Shown piece by piece: positions 35,876 through 46,349 of a DNA stretch of 64,000 nt (position 1 is the stretch's first letter; every line of letters starts with the position of its first letter). Origin of the DNA: Muscardinus avellanarius (Eukaryota > Chordata > Mammalia > Rodentia > Gliridae); NCBI GenBank assembly GCA_963383645.1, contig OY726574.1, positions 59,055,894-59,119,893 on the forward strand. Direction: 5' to 3'. The notes beneath the pieces are model-generated. The model made no database searches, was not told the origin of the DNA, and saw only the letters and a list, made by a program, of their open reading frames with translations. The translations under genes were made by a program, and so were the position numbers.

Positions 35876-36155
35876 TTCCTAGGTGTGGTGGCGCACGCTT
35901 GTAACCCCAGTACATGGGAGGCTGAGACAGGAGGATCGCACAGGTTTGAAGCCAGCCTCGGCTACTTAGTGAGGCTCTCAGCAACTTAGTGAGACCCTGT
36001 TTCCAAATAAAATATAAAATAGGTCTGGGAATATAGCCCAGAGGCAGAAAAGCCCCTGGGTTCCACCCTCAGTACCACAAAATAAATAAATAAAATAAAA
36101 TAGGGTTGGGGTGTCACTTAGAGGTAGAACACCCTGGATTCAGTCCCCAGTACCA

Positions 36156-36156
<1 letters not shown>
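35876..36156 (+). mobile_element. SINE plus extra right half
   Basis: A forward dimer (35876-36080) with an AAAT tail followed by another ID half (36098-36156) ending in a CA repeat. Confidence 0.83.

Positions 36157-36193
<37 letters not shown>
36157..36193. repeat. (CA)n
   Basis: CA run at the end of a SINE right half. Confidence 0.95.
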
Positions 36194-36194
<1 letters not shown>

Positions 36195-36985
36195 TAAAAT
36201 GGTGTTGGTTGTTTGCATGTATGAAGAACATATTGACAAAGGTTTCTTTGCTAAGATAAATTTGAAACATCGATTTGGTTTTTATCCCTGAATTTTCTTT
36301 GAAGCCCAGAACCGGCTATGGAGCTGATGAGTATGAACTAGGAAGTGCTTCCTCTGGAGGGTGGGTCCTGAGGGAGCACTTCCTGTTTCACTCCCCCCAT
36401 GAGTCACTTCCTACTTCTGGTCCCTCATAGCTCCACAGCCATTGCCACTGAGGGGGCGCTCCTCAGCAAGGGGCAGTTTCTGTCACTAGAAGTGCCAGGT
36501 CGGTACTAGCTCCCTGCTGAGAGAGGGCATTGTCCCATCCGCTTGAGTCAGGCCTTAGGTCTGTTTCCCAGTGTACCCAAAACCTCATGTGTATTTGGAA
36601 GTGGTCTCAGGAGCGGGCAAGTTGCTAAGAATCCTCTGACCTCAAGGAAGTCAGTCCTTTCAACCACCGGAGAAACTTAGAATGGCACCCTTCTCCCATT
36701 GAGCCCCAACCCCAGGTGACACCCCAAAGGCACTCTCAGAGGGCCCAGACTCCTGACCCACAGAAACCGTGAGGGAACACCTGTGTCTTGTTTTCAGCGG
36801 TTAATTTTGGAGTAATCTGTCATACAACAATAAAATCGGATTCTGGTGCTAGAAGGGAGACACTGCTGTCATAGACCCCTTAATATGTGGGAAAGACTTT
36901 GGTACTGAGGCAGGGGTGCAGGCTGGAAGAATTCTGAGAAGCCACAGAAAAGAAAAAATATAGCTGAAAATGCATAGCTTTCTTT
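36195..36985. other. Unique intergenic DNA
   Basis: Contains imperfect inverted phrases (ggctatggagct at 36310 and agctccacagcc at 36430) and repeated cacttcct/ggaagtgc words; otherwise nothing. Confidence 0.5.
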
Positions 36986-37021
36986 ACAATATATTTATTT
37001 ATTTATTTATTTATTTATTTA

Positions 37022-37205
37022 TGGTACTGGGGATGGAACCCAGGGGCATTCTACCTCTGAGCTATATTCCATATTCTCAGCCTTTTTTTATTTTTCATTT
37101 TGAAATAGGGTCTCATTAAGTTGCTGAGTCTGGCCTTGAACCTGTGATCTTCCCGTCTTAGCTGCCTGAGTACTGGGATTACAGGTGTGTGCTACCATGC
37201 TCAGC
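37022..37205 (-). mobile_element. B1-dID SINE
   Basis: Reversed dimer ggtactggggatggaaccca ... gtgtgctaccatgctcagc, preceded by (TTTA)n at 36985-37022. Confidence 0.85.
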
Positions 37206-37242
37206 TGAAATACTAGACTCTTTTTATACTAAGAAAAAATTC

Positions 37243-37465
37243 CTTTGGTACTGAGAATTGGACCCGGGGCATTCTACTTCTGTGTTAAACCCCCCACTAC
37301 CGTTTTTCCCCCCAGCCCTTTAAAAATTGTATTTATTTTTGAAACAGGGTTTTGCTAAGTTTTCGGAGGTATCGCCAAGTTACTGAGGCTGGCCTTGAAC
37401 CTATGATCCTTCTGTCTCAGTTTCCCAAGTACTGGGATTAAGGTGTGTACCACCACTCTGGGACA
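37243..37465 (-). mobile_element. B1-dID SINE, decayed
   Basis: Reversed dimer tttggtactgagaattggac ... gtgtaccaccactctggga. It marks the left edge of the repeat-free block around the 3'UTR. Confidence 0.78.
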
Positions 37466-37750
37466 GAGCGCTTCATTTGAAAATGGGATTCCATGCTGTC
37501 TCCTTTGAAGCTGCTGGTGTGGGCAGCCCGACATTTGTACTAGCTTATGTTGCTCCTTCTCTAGCCCCCCAGGAGCCAACCCGGTGCACATCCCGTACAC
37601 ACTGTTGTCCAGACCTGGACAGACAGGAGGTCTCTCTAATGCAGAAGAACAAGGCCTCTGATGTCATGCAAATGTTCACTCCCGGCTAAAGGCATGTAAT
37701 ACCGCAATGATTAAACACGGAACATTAGAGCTTTCAATACATTTGCCATT

Positions 37751-37756
37751 TTTATT
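37751..37756 (-). promoter_or_regulatory. Distal polyadenylation signal candidate
   Basis: TTTATT here is AATAAA on the minus strand, followed by T/G-containing sequence (TGTATTG, then TGTTCCGTG). It lies near the left edge of the repeat-free block that I take as the 3'UTR, so it is the best distal cleavage signal. Confidence 0.45.
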
Positions 37757-38696
37757 TCGCGATGCGGAAACACACACCATTCACCTTGGACTGTGATGCA
37801 GTTGACAGTGTGATGGAGAATATATCTTTCTGAGGCTATTTATAATTAAACACGCAATAATTTTAATTACAGTGGAAATTCTGTACAGTTTAAGGCTTGG
37901 CTCTGAACTAGATTGTAAATATGGACCAGATTTGGAAATAAAACACTTCTTTCTTTTTCAAGTAAAAGAAGAAAAATCAATGAAAAAGAAATACAAAGAA
38001 AAAGAAACAGAGAAAGAACACAAAGCAACAAAAGCCCAACACATTTGCCTGGAGTGAAATTTCATAATATTGTAAACTAACAAAAACACAGGTGTTCTTC
38101 CCAAAACAATGGCAATTTCCATATTTGGGTCTTGTTAGGGAACTCTGGGAAGCTCTCCAGATCGAATGAAGACCAAAGTGAAGAACAAGGAAGAAATCAC
38201 ATTAATATGCTAAAAATCAGTGCTACCTTTTGACGAATAAAATTAGATAGACAAAGCAAGATTTTTAAGCATTAAACATTTCCAGAGGGTCAGAGAGTCA
38301 TCACTGTTTAATGAGTGAGGATAATAAAACCAGATGGAACAAGGACAAGATTCGAGTTGTTTACTGAATAAACTCGGTTATTGGCACATCTAACCTGGGA
38401 TAAATCTGACACACCGGACCTAGACGGCTCCTAGCATTTTAGGGTAATCTTCATTTATCTGTAAACAAGAGATTTGTCACCTAGGAAATTGCAGTTTTGT
38501 TGAGACTTTGATAATAATAAACTATGAAAGGCATGGATTGTTTATGTGTTACATGAGATCACGGTTATACTGTTGGTGATCAACGTGCAAGGTAGAGCTG
38601 AAAACAGACATTTTGTGAAAATTAAAAGTGCTGCTTCTTTTGTAATTTTATCGTTGCTTCATGCAGTATCAGTTTGGTGATGCTGATCTGGATTGC

Positions 38697-38733
38697 TTTA
38701 TTATGGGAAGATCTCTCTGCCAGTGTCTTTATT
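38697..38733 (-). promoter_or_regulatory. Two proximal polyadenylation signals
   Basis: TTTATT at 38697-38702 and 38728-38733 are AATAAA on the transcribed strand, 31 bases apart and about 140-175 bases into the inferred 3'UTR exon. They would give a short 3'UTR form. Confidence 0.5.
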
Positions 38734-38873
38734 AATGGTCAAGGTCAATTCTTCTGGATTGGAATTTTCCGCAGATAGATACAAGTCAGTTGGGTTAGAA
38801 GAGGGAACTCCATAGAGGCTCTGGTTTTCCTAATGGTTTGCATGACTGGATTCATGTGCAAGCTAAGTTATTC

Positions 38874-40028
38874 CTGTAGAAAAGAGATTTAGTTAGTTAC
38901 CCATCTGAAAACATCTGAGGATTTTGCTCAGATCAAGGTCACAATGAAGAACTTTGGAGGTTAAAATTCTCTTTTGGACAAGATACCACAACATTCCAGC
39001 CTGAGTCACTGACCGTGATAGGCTACCTGTAAAATAATTACATCACCAAGGTTAAAGCTCAGTTTAGAAAAAAAGTTTTTTTTTTGTTTTACGTCTTCTA
39101 AATATATTATTAATTTGGATATAAGTGATTTTAAAATTTCTTGAAGAGAGGCTATTCATCAATGTAAATGTTTCTTAAATCAATGTCAGGGAACTCAGTA
39201 ATGTCTTATTATGAACATCTCATTCTATGAGCACGTGTGCCAGCAGCCCCAGGGTTGCACGCAGCAGTCAAAGCCCCCTGATGGTGCTCTCTGGCCCTGT
39301 GAGTTCCCGCATGGCAGGCGTGTGAACACACAGACGACACAGTCTGCTCGGGCTGCTGGCCACACAGCAAGCGGAGAGGCACATGCACGCTGGGAGAACA
39401 GGGCCATAGGCCTGCACCGTGGGCTCCTCCTGAGACGCTCGGGGAAAATCCTCCCATGAAATACAGGCAATATCAGACATTCGAAAGGAGAACGAGTGCT
39501 CAGCTTTCAAGTTAAAAACAGCACGAAACAAAAGCATAAACAGCTAAATATAACCAAACGAAGTTGAAGAGCAAGCCTCCAGGGGACTGTGCTGCCGTCC
39601 ACAGGAGAAAGGGGCATCTTTGATCTCCCCGGTAGCTGGAGCTCGCAAATCGCCCCTCTCAAAGGGAAATCGCTCGAGTTCTGATTAGACCGTGCGGCAA
39701 GTGAAATCCAACTAGACACTTCAAATTGGGATAATGAAAAGCGCGCAGGGCCTGGATTAAAAGGGAACAGCAGCAGGTCAGCTCAAGCGGGCTCAGCCTC
39801 TCCTTGCTCCTCTAACCGGCAGTTGACAGGAAACACACACAAGTTGGGAACTTCCCAGCCTGAGACAAAGTCCCACCGGCAGACCAATTCTCCCTCCTCG
39901 TGGACATTGGCCCCAGAGATGCCGGTGTGAGAGAACAGGGGAGGCGGGACCAGGTGAAGGATGAGAGGGAGGTGCTCCATGCCGCATGCAAGCCTCCATG
40001 AGCTTGGAGAATCAGCATCACCTCTTAC
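38874..40028 (-). other. EPB41L3: Inferred 3'UTR intron
   Basis: A GT-AG interval between the stop-codon exon and the 3'UTR exon. It contains no recognisable repeat. A GC-richer block at about 39210-39470 is open in several frames on both strands, but none has splice context or known similarity. Confidence 0.6.
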
Positions 40029-40031
40029 CTG

Positions 40032-40142
40032 TCAATCCTCTCCATCTTCTGGGGTGATCTCAGTCTCTTTATGGACCACTACTTTGGTCACTGACATGTC
40101 AGGGTGCTGCTCTTTGGCCTCTTTAATTGCCTGAGCCAGAGC
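40032..40142 (-). CDS. EPB41L3: EPB41L3 last coding exon (36 aa plus stop)
   Basis: The exon spans 40029-40142; its coding part reads [20 protein letters not shown] then [16 protein letters not shown] and TGA at 40034-40032. This is the exact C-terminus of 4.1B. The acceptor is CCTGGGGATAG. Three bases after the stop the sequence reads CAG followed by GTAAGAGG, a near-consensus 5' splice site, so the exon probably ends at 40029 and the 3'UTR continues in another exon. The junction is so close to the stop that nonsense-mediated decay would not be triggered. Confidence 0.96.
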   Translation of the reverse strand, partial: ALAQAIKEAKEQHPDMSVTKVVVHKETEITPEDGED

Positions 40143-40417
40143 CTATCCCCAGGAAATCACAGAAGGGAAAAAACAAAGAGGAGGTGGGACATGCATGAGC
40201 TCCAGCAAGGGGTAGACTTGGGAGCTACATCTCTACCCACAATATACAGATGAAGTACAATGATTACAAAAGGCATCGGAAATCATATATTGGAAGGTTA
40301 ATTTAGGACATTTTCTTTAGAATACATGCTGGGCTAGAGGAATAGCATTGGCAGCTGCAGGGCCAATGTGTCTGCCTGTATATTTCTGCAGGGTGTTTAC
40401 CATCTCACACATACTAC

Positions 40418-40498
40418 CTGGTCGTGGTCGATGTCTGCGTCTCCTGTGATGACTATCCTCTTCTCGATTCTCGTCTCTGAAATGCCGCCTTTCACAGT
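40418..40498 (-). CDS. EPB41L3: EPB41L3 C-terminal-domain exon 3 (27 aa)
   Basis: This 81-nt exon encodes [20 protein letters not shown] followed by ADIDHDQ, identical to the human 4.1B sequence I recall. It contains the strand [10 protein letters not shown] of the C-terminal domain. The acceptor is CATCCCCTTTAG; the donor is CAG followed by GTAGTATG. Phase 0 at both ends. The following intron is only 275 bp. Confidence 0.97.
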
Positions 40499-40925
40499 CT
40501 AAAGGGGATGAGGAGAAGCTTTAGGAATCAGGTCAGTGGAGGGATGATCGTTGTTCCATGGGGGGAAATGGCAGAGAGTGGGGACAGTTTTAAGTAACAT
40601 TATCATCATCCATTCTTTCAAAATTCAAATAGAATTCTATGGCAGTTAGTTAGCGTGCTTAATTTCAGAAGCAAAGATGGACTGAAGTCCCTGGACCGGG
40701 TAGTATTTCTGAAATACCTACTCCATGCCCCGCACTGGAGCAAATATTAAGCATGGGGTATGGGAAAGAATATTCCTAAAGAGAAACTAACACAGCAGGG
40801 ACAATTACACTGTAAACTCAGAGGGGGAGAGGCTCACACTATAGGTATCTTCCCATCCTGCTAGGCAGCAGCAATTGGCTTGCACACCCCAATCTGTCCC
40901 AGGTGCTTTTTTTGTATGTGTGTGT

Positions 40926-40985
40926 GTGGTATTGGTGATTGAACCCAGAGGCATTCTACTTCAGGGCTACATCTCCAGCTCTTTA
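40926..40985 (-). mobile_element. SINE ID-half
   Basis: tggtattggtgattgaaccc ... gggctacatctccagctc. Confidence 0.75.
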
Positions 40986-41002
40986 ATAATATTTTCCCTT
41001 TG

Positions 41003-41178
41003 TTTGTTAAATAAATTTTTTATTGGTGCATTGTAGTCATACATCTTAATGGGATGTAAAACTTGTGGAGATATACATGCACACATCACCCAGTCATCCC
41101 CTACCCAATCCCCAACCCTTCCCTCCCCCTCCCTCCTTCCCATGCTTGGTTTCCTGATTAACTTTGATATGTTTGGTT
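41003..41178 (-). mobile_element. L1 3'UTR end
   Basis: On the minus strand it reads AACATATCAAAGTTAATCA, a G-rich polypurine block, CCCATTAAGATGTATGAC and GCACCAATAAAAAATTTATT: the L1 3' terminus with its A-rich tail toward lower coordinates. It may be the 3' end of the L1 whose 5' portion starts at 43826. Confidence 0.8.
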
Positions 41179-41189
41179 TTTTTTTCTTT

Positions 41190-41815
41190 CATATATGGTC
41201 AAGTTATTTTTGACAAGGTTTCCAAAAACATTTGGTGAAGAAAAAAATAATCTTTTCACTAAATATTGTTGAAAAATAATAATTAAATGGAAAAAAATAA
41301 AATTGGGCCCTTAACTAACACCATATACAAATATTAACTCAAAATAGATAAAGACCTAAATGTAAATCTTAAGGCTATAAACTTTTAGAAGAAAACCAGC
41401 GTCATAAAACTTCACAACACTGAAATTGACAGTGATTTCTTGGATATGATTTCAAAGGCACAGGCAACAAAAGAATAAACAAACTAACTTCATAAAAAAT
41501 AGAAAAATATTGTACATCCAAAGAAAATGTAAACAGAATTAAAAGTTATTGATGGAATGGGATAAAATATTTCCAAATGCTATATCTGAAGGTATATTAA
41601 TATTACAAATATAAATCCTAAAAATTAGCAACAATAAAAGCAAACAATACAGTTTAGAAATAGGTAAAAGACTAAAATAGATAATGAATCTCCAAAGATT
41701 TTTATATGACCAATAAACACATGAATATCACTCATCATTATCTAATATAACTAATCATTAAGGAAATACAAATAAAAACTATACTGAAATACTTACTTCA
41801 CAATTGTTAGGATGG
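41190..41815 (+). mobile_element. Old L1 ORF2 fragment, opposite orientation
   Basis: The plus strand resembles the C-terminal part of L1 ORF2 at DNA level (GGTCAAGTTATTTTTGACAA ... CCATATACAAATATTAACTC ... GGATGGCTTCTT), heavily decayed. It lies exactly between the minus-strand L1 5' portion and a minus-strand L1 3'UTR. Confidence 0.7.
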
Positions 41816-41824
41816 CTTCTTAAC

Positions 41825-43826
41825 ATGAATTAACTTGCTCCAGCCCTTTACCTTGAGTTTGTTACTATCTTTACTTGTAAAGTGTGTTTCTTGTAAGCAG
41901 CAGATAGATGGATTCTGGTTTTTAATCCATTTTGCCACTTTATATCTTCTTATTGGGGAATTGAGGCCATTTACATTCAGTGTGATTATTGAGAGATAAC
42001 TTTTAATTCCTAACATGTTAAGATTTTATTTCTGTTTGAAATACTGTTTATTCTTCTTTGCTTAGTTGTCTTCTGGATGGAAAATCTTGTTTTTCTGGTT
42101 CTGGTGTGTATTACCTATTTCTTCTTTGTAGTTAATCTCCTTGAGTATTTTCTCTGGCGCTAGATTTGAAGACATAAATTCCTTCAGTTTCTGTTTGTCA
42201 CGAAAGCTTCTTATTTCCCCATTTAATTTGATAAATAGTTTTGCTGGGTAGGAAATTTTGGCTGGAAGTTGTTTTCTTTCAGAGTTTGGAATATGTTACT
42301 CCAAGCCCTTCTGGCTTCATGACTTGGTTTGGGAAGTCTGGAGTGATTCTAATTGGTTTGCCTCTGAATGTCACTTGGCCCTTTGTTTTTGTTGCCTTTA
42401 AGATTCTCTACTTGGCTTCTACATTGGTCATTTTGACAATTATGTGGTGTGGATAACCTTTTCTCTGATCCTGTCTAAAGGGAGTTTTATAAGTTTCCTG
42501 GACCTGTGTATCAACCTCTTGCTCTATGTTTGGAAAATTTTCTGCTATTATTTCTTTGAAGAAATTATTGATCCCTTTGGTTTCACCTTCTTTTCCCTCC
42601 TCTATTCCGATTATTCTTAGGTTAGCTCTCTTAAAATGGGCCCACATTTCCTCAATGTCAGATTCCTGCTGTCTGATTTCCCCCCCTAAGTTATAAATTA
42701 TGCATTTGTTTTTGGAGTGATCATTTTCTAGGAGCGAGATTCTATTCTCCATGTGGTCTAATCGATTGTTTATAGTTTGAATTGATGCCTTTACTTCAAT
42801 GATTGCATTCTTTATTTCTTTTAGACTCTCTCTAAATTCTTTTTGAAAGTCCTGTATTATTTCTACAGTTATATTCCTGATTTGATCTTCTGGAGATCTC
42901 TGAATTTCTGTGTTATCAGGTTCTGATATTATAGGGTTGTGGGCATTCATTGCTCTATTGTTGTTCCTCTTTCCCATGATTTCAGAAGTTTGTACCTTCT
43001 CTGGGTTCTTCCCCGGTCACCATGACTTCACTTAGGGTGCTCTGGATCTCGAGTTTGTGATAATCTCAGCCGCCACTACTCCTTTATTGGGTTGTATCAT
43101 AAAGTCTCAGACCCAGGGAGTTAATTGAGGCTGCGCGAGACCATGGGGGTGCCGAGCTGGGCGTTTTCCCATGGGGAGCTGCGACTAGGGTGTGGTGTCT
43201 TTGCCACTACTACTTCTTCACTGGGCTGGACTGCAAAATCTCAGACCCAGGGAGACTATCAAAGCTGTGCAAGCCCCTGGGGGTGCAGTGCTGGGATTTC
43301 TCCTGTTGGGGACACAATTTCACTTAAAGTTATTGTGCACACTGATCTGGAGCTGTTGCGGGTGTGGTGAACTTGCCGCCGCTGCTGGCAATATGGCGCT
43401 GCTGTCCCTCCCTTGGCTGTGAGGCTGGCATATTTCTTTTCTGGTTTTGAGCTCCATTTTGAGTCCCTGGAAGGCGTGAGCTTGGTCACTGGGAATTTTA
43501 GACATTCTTTGTGCTGAAGGAACTGCTGAATTATACCCGAATGATCCACAGCTGCTCACTTCAGCTCCTTGTTTACTTTTCCTCTCTAGAGCCTGATGCT
43601 GTGAGGCAGGATGGCACTGGTGGGGCTCTGCAATGCGGGCTGGTTTCTTTTCTGGTCTCTGGTTGTTCTTCTAGTCTTCTTTTTCTATGTCCCTTGTGTT
43701 TACATTTTTTATTTCTCTGCTGATAGTGTTTTCTGGCTATGAAAAGCGCTGATTTTGTGGCAATAGAGATCGAGTGTTAGCAGGACTCGTAAAAGCTGCT
43801 TTTCTCAGTCGCCATCTTCCCAGAAG
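41825..43826 (-). mobile_element. L1 5' portion: 5'UTR, ORF1 and start of ORF2
   Basis: The minus strand starts near 43826 with CTTCTGGGAAGATGGCGAC, a typical L1 5' end with a YY1-type site. An 850-bp 5'UTR follows, then ORF1 (start codon 42977) with the coiled-coil and RNA-binding regions expected of L1 ORF1p. ORF1 is broken by a TAG at about 42408, although the same frame continues beyond it. ORF2 begins near 42016 with the endonuclease N-terminus (ITLNVNGLNSPIRR, CCLQETHF) and is cut off near 41825. It lies sense to EPB41L3 in an intron. The intact 5' end with a missing ORF2 body is unusual, since most L1 copies lose the 5' end. Confidence 0.88.
42408..42977 (-). pseudogene. L1 ORF1p, disrupted
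   Basis: A 189-residue open frame with a charged coiled coil (Ile/Leu/Asn/Glu heptads at about residues 35-100) followed by the conserved RNA-binding region (RRM-like, RIIGIEEG). The normal ORF1 has about 330-350 residues. The frame stops at an in-frame TAG, beyond which homology (KGQVTFRGKPIRIT) continues, so the copy is inactive. Confidence 0.85.
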
Positions 43827-43837
43827 TCCTTTTTGTT

Positions 43838-43975
43838 TGTTTGTTTTGAAACAGGTTCTCGCTATGTTGTGCTGAGAGTCTTCCTAATTTTCTGAGGATG
43901 GTCTTGAACCTACAGTCTTCCTGTCTCTGTCTTCCAAGTACTGGGATTACAACTATGTACCACTACAACCAGCTT
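43838..43975 (-). mobile_element. B1-half SINE
   Basis: tttgaaacaggttctcgcta ... ccactacaaccagc, directly outside the 5' end of the L1. Confidence 0.78.
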
Positions 43976-43984
43976 GTCAAAAGT

Positions 43985-43986
43985 TC

Positions 43987-44029
<43 letters not shown>

Positions 44030-44033
44030 TGTG
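43985..44033. repeat. (TG)n
   Basis: TG run before a reversed SINE, about 250 bp from a coding exon. Confidence 0.93.
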
Positions 44034-44225
44034 GTACTAGGGATTGAACCCTGGGGCATTCTACCTTTGAGTTATACCCCCACTCCTATGTTATTCCTTA
44101 TTTTGAAATACGGTTTAAATTACGGAGGGCCTCACAAGTTGCTGAGGCTGGCTGTGAATCTGCGATCCTCCTGTCTCAGCCTCCCAAGTCCTGGGATTAC
44201 AAGCATGTGCCACCATGCCTGGCTT
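44033..44225 (-). mobile_element. B1-dID SINE
   Basis: Reversed dimer tggtactagggattgaaccc ... tgtgccaccatgcctggc; it ends about 60 bp from the coding exon at 44284. Confidence 0.86.
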
Positions 44226-44283
44226 GTCAGACATTCTGGATGGGCTCTCAAGGATCACGCTTCTCGGTCCCCATTCCACTCAC

Positions 44284-44382
44284 CTTGGTGATGTGCGTGG
44301 TAGTGGTGGTACTGGTGGTTTCAGATGTGATTGTCTGTGCACTCATCAGCACGCCGGGCTCCAAATCAGCCCCAGGATCGAC
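44284..44382 (-). CDS. EPB41L3: EPB41L3 C-terminal-domain exon 2 (33 aa)
   Basis: This 99-nt exon encodes VDPGADLEPGVLMSAQTITS followed by ETTSTTTTTHITK. It matches human 4.1B with a single difference (human PGTDLEP, here PGADLEP). The acceptor is GTGCTTGGTCAG; the donor is AAG followed by GTGAGTGG. Phase 0 at both ends. The Thr run is characteristic of the 4.1 C-terminal domain. A SINE ends about 60 bp downstream of the donor, and the 3.8-kb intron carries the composite L1 described separately. Confidence 0.97.
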
Positions 44383-45211
44383 CTGACCAAGCACAAGAAC
44401 AGATCTCACCCACAGGTGTTTCTACTCCCTCTTTCGAAGTTTGATATGCTATCTAAAGCATAGCAATGACTGAGGGACAGTCAGCCTTTTAGGTTCTACA
44501 TCTGAATACTGAATCAGCCAAGGATCAAAAATACTCAGGAATAACATGGGCAGACTTGTATCATTATTCTCTCCCTACATGACACAGGATAACAATGATT
44601 TACATAGCATTTGTATCCTATTAGGTATAATAAGTCATTTAGAGATGATTTGAATATACAGGAGAACATGTATAAGTAAATGCTGACTCTAAGCAAATCA
44701 TAAGCAAGATTATAAGCAGATGCTGTGGTATTTTATATTAAGGATTTATTTAGCATTCGCAGATTTGAGTTATTACACACCATTACACCAGGGTCCTGGA
44801 ATCCATCTCCCACAGATAAGGGGAGATGTCCAGGAATCTGGGAACTGTCGCCGAGTAAGAACTAAGCAGACCCACAAGGAATAGCCATTAAAAGTCTGGG
44901 GTGTTAGAAATGCAAGCAGTGGATGGCTGAGTGAACTTTTTTCCTTATCTGTGACTACAGAACTATGTTTCTGAGCCATTTTCTGCATTTCAAGATATAT
45001 GAAGACCTGGTAAAGTCACTGGCCATCAGTCACAAAGACACTCCACTGTCAGTCATGAAGTTACAATCATTGCTCTGGATAAAGCTGGTTTAGCTGTGGG
45101 ATTCTCTGAGTCTCATATATTAAATATCGCATCATTAGACTTAAATGTACTCGGTCATACAGGGAGAAAAACAGAGCATGGCGGGCCCTGGCCCCCCCAA
45201 GGCTGTCCTAC

Positions 45212-45343
45212 CTGCGATGATTCATAAGTGATGGTTTTTGTTTCTGTGTGAACTACTGGCACTTCCTTGGTAGAAATTTCTAGCTTAACGCCTCCTGGTG
45301 AAACACTGCCAAAACTGATGGTTTCTGTCTTCACAGTTGACGA
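45212..45343 (-). CDS. EPB41L3: EPB41L3 C-terminal-domain exon 1 (44 aa)
   Basis: This exon encodes SSTVKTETISFGSVSPGGVK through HTETKTITYESSQ, the opening of the conserved 4.1 C-terminal domain. That domain binds partner proteins and is near-invariant among 4.1 paralogues. The donor is CAG followed by GTAGGAC. Two acceptors lie six bases apart (CCATAG, then GCCCAG): the downstream one gives the human-like junction FE/SSTVK and is used for these coordinates; the upstream one (exon start 45349) adds Ala-Gln in frame. Phase 0 either way. Confidence 0.96.
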
Positions 45344-45557
45344 CTGGGCCTATGGGACGGAACCAGAGGGGGCTGTCACAGCTTGGAGAGACACAGCTTT
45401 GGGATCCCCCCCCCCCCTTGGTATTCTTTGGTACTTTAGTACTTGATATAAGTGCAGGGTAATATTAAATACGTGTTTATGTATTTCATGGGGGTTAGCT
45501 CTACATGGCTATGTCCAAGAATCTCCCTCGATTCCACACTATTATTTTAGTTTTTGG

Positions 45558-45742
45558 TGCTAGGAATTAAACTCAGAGGAATCTTACCTCTGAGCTACAC
45601 CCCCAGCCCTTTTCTGAAACAAGGTCTTGCTAAGTAGCCGAGGGTCTTGCTAAGTGGCTGAGGCTGGCCCTAAAGCTGCGATCCTCCATGTCTCAGCCTC
45701 CTAAGTACTAGGATTACAGATTTGGACCACCACACCTAGCTT
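45558..45742 (-). mobile_element. B1-dID SINE
   Basis: Reversed dimer ggtgctaggaattaaactca ... gaccaccacacctagc. Confidence 0.83.
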
Positions 45743-46104
45743 CACATCATTATTTTCTATGGATTGTTCCAGGTAAAGAAAAGAATCTAAAGGGAATAAA
45801 GTTTTTATGTTTCCTTTCCTCCTCAATCTCCTGACTTTTAATAGAGTAAAATCCATACATAAGCTTTTATAACTTCTTAGGAACAAATTGTTATTATGAT
45901 TTTTGTTATCCTCACAAAATATTTTATAAAAGTCTTAATAAAAGTAGTTGAAGAATAAAGTTCTGCTCCTGGAGCTCAGGCAAACCTAGATTTTGGTCCT
46001 TCTGGATAAGTAAACTAATCAGAAATAAACCTATTATTTTTCTAATATCTTGGTTATATATTATCCAGATTTACTGCCAATCACAAAAATTACCTGATTA
46101 ATTT

Positions 46105-46242
46105 TTGTGGCACTAGAATTGAACCTAGGGCCACTCTATCATTGAGCTACAAGTATCTCCTTTCTAGTTTATATTTCAAAACAGGGTCTTGCTAGTTACT
46201 ATGCCTTGAATCTATGTTCCTCCTGGGTCACTGTGCCTGGCA
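46105..46242 (-). mobile_element. B1-dID SINE with internal deletion
   Basis: Reversed: tgtggcactagaattgaacc ... gggtcactgtgcctggc; the middle of the left half is missing. Confidence 0.7.
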
Positions 46243-46349
46243 ATTGTGAAAACATCCATGACGGAGACCATTTCCTGGAACTACACATTATTAATAGTCA
46301 GTAGATATGTCTGATATTTATGGATATGACCTAAAAGCTGGGAAACATG

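Larger units (their letters stand above)
37735..38873 (-). other. EPB41L3: Probable EPB41L3 3'UTR terminal exon
   Basis: Read on the minus strand, GTAACTAACTAAATCTC then TTTTCTACAG provides a near-ideal branch point, pyrimidine tract and acceptor at 38874; the exon would start GAATAACTTAGC at 38873. The 1.15-kb intron would run 40028-38874. Downstream are two AATAAA hexamers (38733-38728 and 38702-38697) for a short 3'UTR and a third (37756-37751) for a UTR of roughly 1.1 kb. The whole segment is free of SINEs and L1, unlike its surroundings, which suggests constraint. I know of human mRNAs with a 3'UTR near 1 kb, but have no direct match, so the 3' end is an estimate. Confidence 0.62.

Noticed and set aside
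39209..39537. Overlapping 81-89 codon frames on both strands
   Set aside because: No splice sites, no family resemblance; inside the 3'UTR intron and explained by local GC content.
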